This document shows, piece after piece, positions 22,425-26,403 of a stretch of 26,403 nt of DNA. Position 1 is the stretch's first letter. Every line of letters begins with the position of its first letter. The notes under the pieces are model-generated. The model saw nothing but the letters and a program-made list of their open reading frames with translations, searched no databases and was not told where the DNA came from. The stretch comes from Microcaldota archaeon (lineage in GTDB: Archaea > Micrarchaeota > Micrarchaeia > Micrarchaeales > Micrarchaeaceae). The stretch spans positions 1-26,403 of the forward strand of contig JAKATY010000063.1 of assembly GCA_021827955.1 (NCBI GenBank), in the 5' to 3' direction. The translations under genes and the position numbers were made by a program.

Positions 22425-23870
22425 TCAAACAGGGTTCGGCTTGAATTTTTCCTTTACCTCTTTTACCTCTTGTGTGATTCTCCTCTTCCACGCTGGGAAC
22501 TCTTCCATGCTCTTAGGATACTGCTCATATATAGCGTTGATCTCCTTCATCTTGTTTACCACGTAAAGCAGGTTCCTGAATGCATTTATATTCTTCGCCC
22601 CCTGCAGTATGGTCTTGAACTTTGCCGAGAGGCTGAGCTCCGGCACAAGACCATAACTCAGCTGCTTCGCCTCTGCTGCGGTAAGGAAGACCTTCATTCC
22701 GTAGTTGATTATGTCGTTGTTCAAAGACTGCAAGTATACCCTGAAAACTTCAAGGCTTGCGCTTTTCTTCCCGTAATGCTCATTAAAGTCCAGGTTGTAT
22801 TTCCACAGCCCTTTTATGCTAACGTCATTTTTCGCTATGGCGTCAGCCGCATTTATTCCCGCAAGCACTCCTGCAGTGAGCGCAGGCCCTATGCCTCCCG
22901 CGCTTATCGGGTTGGGCATTACCATGCTGTCCCCCGCACCGATGTAGCCGTTGAATGTAAGCGCCTCCATCTGATGCCTTACTGCCACTGACCAATAGCC
23001 TTCTCCGCCGTTCGGCCCCTCGTTGTAGAGCCTCATGTTTTTGAATACGGGTATCGAAGTAGCATACTCCTTCATAAGGCTTTGCAATGTGTCTTTTTTG
23101 TTGAGCTTCTTGTTCCTTATCTCAAGGCTTCTCTTCTGCACGCCTATGCCGATGTTCGCCCTGTTGCCCTTTTTAGGGAACACCCATCCATAGCCGCCAG
23201 GAGCTATTACCTGGTTTAAGTGTATCAGCGCGTACTTCGGGGTGTATAGCAAAGGATCCTCGTGGTCCAAGTCGAACTCGTACAGAAACCTGCCCGTGAG
23301 CTCCAGGTCGTCTATATCAACTACCCTCTCCACATATTCGTTTTGCGGAAGCGCTCTCCTGAGCGTTGTGGATATGCCCAGCGCATCTATGACGACTTTT
23401 GCCTTGAATTCCTTGTGCTCCTTCTTCTCGTCTTTTCCTGCTATGCCTACTACGTAATTGTTTTCTATAAGGGGCCTCTCTACCTCGAAGTTAGTCCTGT
23501 ATTCGACTCCCTGCTTTAGCGCATGCTCCAGCATTTTGCCCTCGAACAATGGCCTGTTAAGCACGTATCCGTTTCCTTCGTCAAAAAGAATCTTGGACTT
23601 GAAGTCTGGAGAAATTGCGTAAACTCCCTCTACCTCCTGTTCAAGTTCCGGATAGGAGAAGCTCAAGCCCAGATTTGATTTTATGAAGTCAAGGTGCGAT
23701 GTTGCTACAGCGTCGCCGCAGATCCATCCCCAGTTTGTCTTCCTTCCGACGTTTTCTTTGTTGTTCCTGTCAAGCAAAAGCACCTTGGCGCCTTTCTTGG
23801 CCGCCATTGCCGCAGCCGGAAGGCCGGCCATGCCTGCTCCTGCTACAATAACATCGTATTTCTCTTCCAT
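22425..23870 (-). CDS. Geranylgeranyl reductase family flavoprotein
   Basis: FAD-dependent reductase that saturates the isoprenoid chains of archaeal ether lipids, about 481 residues. The N-terminal FAD-binding fold shows YDVIVAGAGMAGLPAAAMAA, then VLLLDR. Further family blocks are TNWGWICGDAV, VVIDALGISTTLRR, GGYGWVFPKKGNRANIGIGV, and the flavin-contacting GDSMVMPNPISAGGIGPALTAG near residue 310. The C-terminal ~140 residues are helical and more variable. ATG 23870 has GGTTCAC before it; the ATG at 23882 is possible. It works downstream of the IPK branch seen at the start of the window. It may be co-transcribed with rpoK. Confidence 0.92.
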   Translation of the reverse strand: MEEKYDVIVAGAGMAGLPAAAMAAKKGAKVLLLDRNNKENVGRKTNWGWICGDAVATSHLDFIKSNLGLSFSYPELEQEVEGVYAISPDFKSKILFDEGNGYVLNRPLFEGKMLEHALKQGVEYRTNFEVERPLIENNYVVGIAGKDEKKEHKEFKAKVVIDALGISTTLRRALPQNEYVERVVDIDDLELTGRFLYEFDLDHEDPLLYTPKYALIHLNQVIAPGGYGWVFPKKGNRANIGIGVQKRSLEIRNKKLNKKDTLQSLMKEYATSIPVFKNMRLYNEGPNGGEGYWSVAVRHQMEALTFNGYIGAGDSMVMPNPISAGGIGPALTAGVLAGINAADAIAKNDVSIKGLWKYNLDFNEHYGKKSASLEVFRVYLQSLNNDIINYGMKVFLTAAEAKQLSYGLVPELSLSAKFKTILQGAKNINAFRNLLYVVNKMKEINAIYEQYPKSMEEFPAWKRRITQEVKEVKEKFKPNPV

Positions 23871-23991
23871 GTGAACCAACATATCTAGGATATTTCAAAA
23901 TGGCACAATGAGATACATATTGTTAGGATACCCATCTTTATTTATTCTTTTTGCTGGTACTTTTTCGATGCGCATGCTTGCTTCTCTGCGA

Positions 23992-25638
23992 TCATTCTCT
24001 TGCCGCTTCGAGGATGTACTTGCCTCCCCTGAGCGCCGAGAATATCGCGCTTGCTGCTGCCATCGCCGCAGCGATATACAATGCATATGCCATACCTTTC
24101 ATGAACGACGGCGCCAACGCGTAAGGCAAAAACGAGGCCGTGCTGATATGGACTGTGCTTGATGTCGTGCTTCCGTTCAGCATAGAAGCAAGAGGATCAA
24201 CCCCTATGAAGGATGCGAACAGCAAGCCCGAAGGCGACAGTTTGGACAGCTGCATCGCAATATTTTGGCTCAGGCCTGCCGAGACCGCCCTGCTGTACAT
24301 GGAGCCTGGAAGATAGATTGTGAATATTGTTATCAATATTGTAAAGAACAGTACCATGCTTATTGTCTGGCCTATGTTTTGCAGCGTGATCCTGACTCCG
24401 TTTCCGGAGGCCCTGTCGCTTTTGGGCACGGAATCCATTATTGCAGTAGTATTTGGAGAGGCAAACATGCCAGAGCCTATTCCGCTTATGAAAAGTATAA
24501 TCTCGAAAAACAGCGGATTGAAGTTGTAGTTCAGCATCGCGAGCAGGAGAAGTGATATAGTGAATATTATCATGCCCGCAGTGGCGAATGGCCTTGCGCC
24601 ATACCTATCGGTAAGGAAGCCGCTCACAGGAGCAAGCAAAACAGTGCCCGCCATGATCGGAATCATGTAAAGCGCAGCGATGAAAGGCGCGTTTGCGTAG
24701 CTGATTCCGTGAAGGGGGAGGTATATGCCCTGCAGCCATATGACAACGAGGAACATCACCGCGCCTCTTCCGAGGGAGGCGAGTGTAGCCGCGAGGTTCC
24801 CGAAGAGGAATGCCTTGAGCTTGAACAGGTGCGGTGCAAGCATCGGTGCCTTTGCTTTGATCTCGATGTAGGCGAAAATCAGTATCAGTGCCGTGCCTAT
24901 GATAAGACCGGAGATTACGAACGGGCTTTTCCAGCCCATAGGGTTTGCAGAATATGGTATAAGGGTATATGTTAGCGCAAGGGAGAGCAGCACCAGCCCT
25001 AGCACAAGCGTTATGTTGCCCCAATAATCCATCTTCACTTTGATCAGCGCAGAAGTTTCCTTTAGCTTGAACATCGCCCACACTGTGCCTGCTACCGCGA
25101 ACGGAACGCTGAAAAGGAATATCATGTGCCAGTCATAAATAGAAAGCAGGCCTCCAAGGATCAGGCCCAGCACGGATCCGGTAATGAATGAGACCTGGTT
25201 TATGCCAAGCGCCTTTCCGCGCTCCTCTACCGGAAACGCGTCAGTTATCAGCGCGGCGCCGTTTACCATGAGCAGGCCTCCTCCGACCGCCTGCACGAGC
25301 CTTATGCCTATCAGTGCGAATGCTCCGCTATTGCCGCTGTTGCTGGGTATCACTGAGAGCAATATCGAGCACGCGGTAAATATCAGAAAGCCGTAGATGT
25401 AGAGCTTCACCCTGCCGTACATGTCTGAGAGCCTGCCGAATGTCACAAGCAACGTTGCCGTGACTATGCTGTATCCCATTAGTACCCACAGGAGCACGGC
25501 AATCTCTCCAGGAGCAAGCGGATTTATGCTGAGCCCGCGAAATATTGCCGGCAAAGAGATAAGCACGATGGTCATGTTTATAGAAGACATCAGTCCGCTA
25601 AGCGTCGTGTTTGTAAGCACGGTCCACTTATACTGCAT
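23992..25638 (-). CDS. MFS transporter, DHA2/EmrB-QacA-like (14 TM)
   Basis: Major facilitator superfamily protein of about 548 residues with some 14 hydrophobic segments, the layout of the drug:H+ antiporter-2 group. Motif A appears as GRLSDMYGRVK between TM2 and TM3 and again as GFLTDRYGARP in the second half. An antiporter-like ITGSVLGLILGG lies in TM5, and RLVQAVGGGLLM in TM4. In TM1 the usual LDxTIVNVALP reads INMTIVLISLP, so the acidic residue is replaced by Asn. A Ser/Thr-rich extracellular loop (about 480-510) precedes the last segment. The substrate is unknown, with drug or metabolite efflux the usual guess. ATG 25638 is preceded by GGCGATGTG; upstream starts would extend into the repeat-containing gap. 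TATA-like ATTTATATTTT at about 25725-25735 implies a leader of about 65 bases. Confidence 0.88.
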   Translation of the reverse strand: MQYKWTVLTNTTLSGLMSSINMTIVLISLPAIFRGLSINPLAPGEIAVLLWVLMGYSIVTATLLVTFGRLSDMYGRVKLYIYGFLIFTACSILLSVIPSNSGNSGAFALIGIRLVQAVGGGLLMVNGAALITDAFPVEERGKALGINQVSFITGSVLGLILGGLLSIYDWHMIFLFSVPFAVAGTVWAMFKLKETSALIKVKMDYWGNITLVLGLVLLSLALTYTLIPYSANPMGWKSPFVISGLIIGTALILIFAYIEIKAKAPMLAPHLFKLKAFLFGNLAATLASLGRGAVMFLVVIWLQGIYLPLHGISYANAPFIAALYMIPIMAGTVLLAPVSGFLTDRYGARPFATAGMIIFTISLLLLAMLNYNFNPLFFEIILFISGIGSGMFASPNTTAIMDSVPKSDRASGNGVRITLQNIGQTISMVLFFTILITIFTIYLPGSMYSRAVSAGLSQNIAMQLSKLSPSGLLFASFIGVDPLASMLNGSTTSSTVHISTASFLPYALAPSFMKGMAYALYIAAAMAAASAIFSALRGGKYILEAARE

Positions 25639-25853
25639 CACATCGCCTTTTCTACGCGCATTGAGACAAGGGAGCACCTATATGCTCTTAGATCGTAAAA
25701 TAAGTTTAATTGTGCAATCAAAAATATAAATGCATTTAAGCCCGGCATTGCACTATCCTGCCGCACGTTCAGGCCCTCTACAGCTTCTTCTCGGCTGTGC
25801 CCTCTTGTGCGTGCAGCGCGCCTTGATCGCCATGTTCTGCAAGGCGGGAGTTT

Positions 25854-25995
25854 CTCTACATAAAGCTCTACATGGACGGCTATAATATTGCTGTGCAGTA
25901 GTCCTTCGTGAAAAAGGCTGTTTTGAGGGTTTCCATCGAGACTTTTCTCTACATCAATTGCCAAGTTCATGTAGAGAACTTTGTGGCATGTAGAG
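25854..25995. repeat. Five copies of CTCTACAT in both orientations
   Basis: Exact copies lie at 25854-25861 and 25866-25873 (plus orientation, 12 bases apart), 25947-25954 (plus), 25969-25976 (as ATGTAGAG) and 25988-25995 (as ATGTAGAG). A one-mismatch copy, CTCTACAG, is at 25776-25783. The flanks of three copies agree further, as TTCTCTACATnAA. Elsewhere in the window I noticed this octamer only inside the IPK and MFS genes. Confidence 0.85.
25945..25978. repeat. Perfect 10-bp inverted repeat, 14-base spacer
   Basis: TTCTCTACAT at 25945-25954 and its exact complement ATGTAGAGAA at 25969-25978 form a 34-bp palindromic site. It lies about 35-65 bases upstream of the DUF4258 TATA box, the right place for an operator. 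Confidence 0.85.
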
Positions 25996-26011
25996 ACGCG
26001 GTTATTGCGGC

Positions 26012-26022
26012 AATTATTTAAG
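26012..26022 (+). promoter_or_regulatory. TATA box for the DUF4258/DUF2283 pair
   Basis: AATTATTTAAG is centred about 28 bases before the ATG at 26045 and predicts a transcript starting at or within a base or two of that ATG, that is, leaderless. It supports 26045 over the in-frame ATG at 26036. Confidence 0.5.
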
Positions 26023-26044
26023 CTTTGAATTCGTTATGCTAACC

Positions 26045-26281
26045 ATGAATATAAAGTTCACCACACACTCCTTGGAGCGCATGCGCAAATACGGCGTGGA
26101 TAAGGCAATGGTGGAAAAGACGCTTGATGCTCCTGACTCAGTTACCAAAGGCCACACGGAGCGCAGGATATACCAGAGGAGGCTAAACGGCCACGTCCTC
26201 CGTGTCATTGTAGAAGAGCATAAAAGCTTTCTAGTTGTAATTACCACATACAAAGCAAGAAGTGTTCGATATGATATATAA
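26045..26281 (+). CDS. DUF4258-type protein, probable toxin of a toxin-antitoxin pair
   Basis: A 78-residue protein, MNIKFTTHSLERMRKYGV at the start, with the DUF4258 pattern: an N-terminal THSLERMRKYGV helix, VEKTLDAPDSVTKGHTERRIYQRR, then strands HVLRVIVEEHKSFLVVITTY. DUF4258 proteins resemble RelE/BrnT-fold toxins and are often next to DUF2283 proteins; both points are family knowledge. The next gene starts 11 bases before its stop and is DUF2283-like, which supports a toxin-antitoxin assignment. Activity (RNase or other) is not shown by the sequence. A TATA box suggests leaderless expression, and a cluster of inverted CTCTACAT sites lies upstream, a likely target for autoregulation. ATG 26036 would add three residues. 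Confidence 0.7.
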   Translation: MNIKFTTHSLERMRKYGVDKAMVEKTLDAPDSVTKGHTERRIYQRRLNGHVLRVIVEEHKSFLVVITTYKARSVRYDI

Positions 26282-26403
26282 ATATGATCCGAAAACCGAC
26301 ATCCTAGTTCTAATCCTAGGTAAGGGCAGGCTTGACTTCGGCGAGCAGAAGGAGAATATCATAACTCACTACGACAAGAAGGGCAAACCGCTCGAAATCG
26401 AGA
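26271..26403 (+). CDS. DUF2283-type protein, probable antitoxin (5' part)
   Basis: The frame runs from ATG 26271 off the right edge; 44 codons are visible. It reads MIYKYDPKTDILVLILGKGR, then a DFGEQKENIITHYDKKGKPLEIE stretch in two parts (DFGEQKE, NIITHYDKKGKPLEIE). This is the DUF2283 pattern of an N-terminal YDPxxDxLxI strand and an IxxHYDxxGxPxxIE strand. It overlaps the DUF4258 gene by 11 bases, so the two are translationally coupled. In known pairs this partner is the presumed antitoxin; that role is inference here. Confidence 0.72.
   Translation, partial: MIYKYDPKTDILVLILGKGRLDFGEQKENIITHYDKKGKPLEIE

Larger units (their letters stand above)
25678..26044. other. Gene-free interval with CTCTACAT repeat cluster
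   Basis: A gap of about 370 bases between the divergent MFS gene and the DUF4258/DUF2283 pair. It holds a minus-strand TATA-like element (25725-25735), a cluster of CTCTACAT octamers (25854-25995) and the plus-strand TATA at 26012-26022. A minus-strand frame running up to 25970 shows no recognisable domain and is probably not a gene. I see no tRNA or transposase remnant. Confidence 0.6.

Noticed and set aside
23895..24162. Small frames in and around the gap between geranylgeranyl reductase and MFS genes
   Set aside because: They overlap the MFS 3' end in other frames and have no ribosome site or family pattern.
25638..25970. 110-codon minus-strand frame over the repeat-containing gap
   Set aside because: No recognisable domain, it contains the repeat cluster and the MFS promoter, and it runs into the MFS start region.
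25854..25995. CRISPR array
   Set aside because: The repeated unit is only 8-10 bases, occurs in both orientations and is irregularly spaced, so it is not a CRISPR.

Overview
The window looks like a piece of a small archaeal genome, most likely a DPANN archaeon of the Micrarchaeota/ARMAN type; that lineage call is inference. The archaeal assignment is secure. It rests on isopentenyl phosphate kinase, geranylgeranyl reductase, deoxyhypusine synthase, EF-2 with a diphthamide-type loop, RpoK, L7Ae/S28e/L24e/L30e, an archaeal-type ProRS, an ER-type signal peptidase and an archaellin/pilin-type signal peptide. Genes are tightly packed. Frequent ATA and AGG codons, GGTG-type ribosome binding sites, several TTG starts and TATA boxes about 25 bases upstream of starts all fit archaea.

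Layout. 1-1433: the end of a mevalonate-pathway decarboxylase followed by isopentenyl phosphate kinase. 1441-2370 (-): carbamate kinase, divergent from 2427-5360 (+), a gapless operon of HAD hydrolase, proline dehydrogenase and prolyl-tRNA synthetase. 5354-5701 (-): an unknown small protein. 5891-5963: tRNA-Gln(TTG). 5977-6933 (-): deoxyhypusine synthase. 7105-8229 (+): FtsZ. 8277-13316 (-): translation genes transcribed as L30e, S12, S7, EF-2, L7Ae, S28e and L24e, that is, a str-type cluster joined to the L7Ae/S28e/L24e cluster. L24e is only 47 codons. 13317-14606 is an AT-richer stretch with orphan TATA boxes and three small co-directional ORFs, one carrying a Lrp/AsnC-type RAM domain. 14607-15482 (+): a pilin-like secreted protein carrying a LamG-type lectin domain. 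15539-21193 (-): signal peptidase I, SMC and a site-2 protease. 21359-22162 (+): an archaeal calcineurin-like phosphoesterase. 22163-25638 (-): RpoK, geranylgeranyl reductase and a 14-TM-type MFS transporter. 25678-26044: a gene-free stretch holding a cluster of CTCTACAT repeats, including a perfect 10-bp inverted repeat. 26045-26403 (+): an overlapping DUF4258/DUF2283 pair resembling a toxin-antitoxin module, the second gene cut by the window edge.

How the genes fit together. The decarboxylase, IPK and geranylgeranyl reductase belong to archaeal isoprenoid/ether-lipid synthesis. Deoxyhypusine synthase, EF-2, ProRS, tRNA-Gln and the ribosomal proteins form the translation apparatus. FtsZ and SMC handle division and chromosome organisation. 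Signal peptidase, site-2 protease, the pilin-LamG protein and the MFS carrier are envelope functions. The less ordinary parts are the CTCTACAT array in front of the toxin-antitoxin-like pair, the small-protein cluster at 13.4-14.5 kb, the pilin-lectin fusion, the proline dehydrogenase/ProRS coupling, and unusual residues in the EF-2 GTPase motifs. No CRISPR array, rRNA or transposase was seen.
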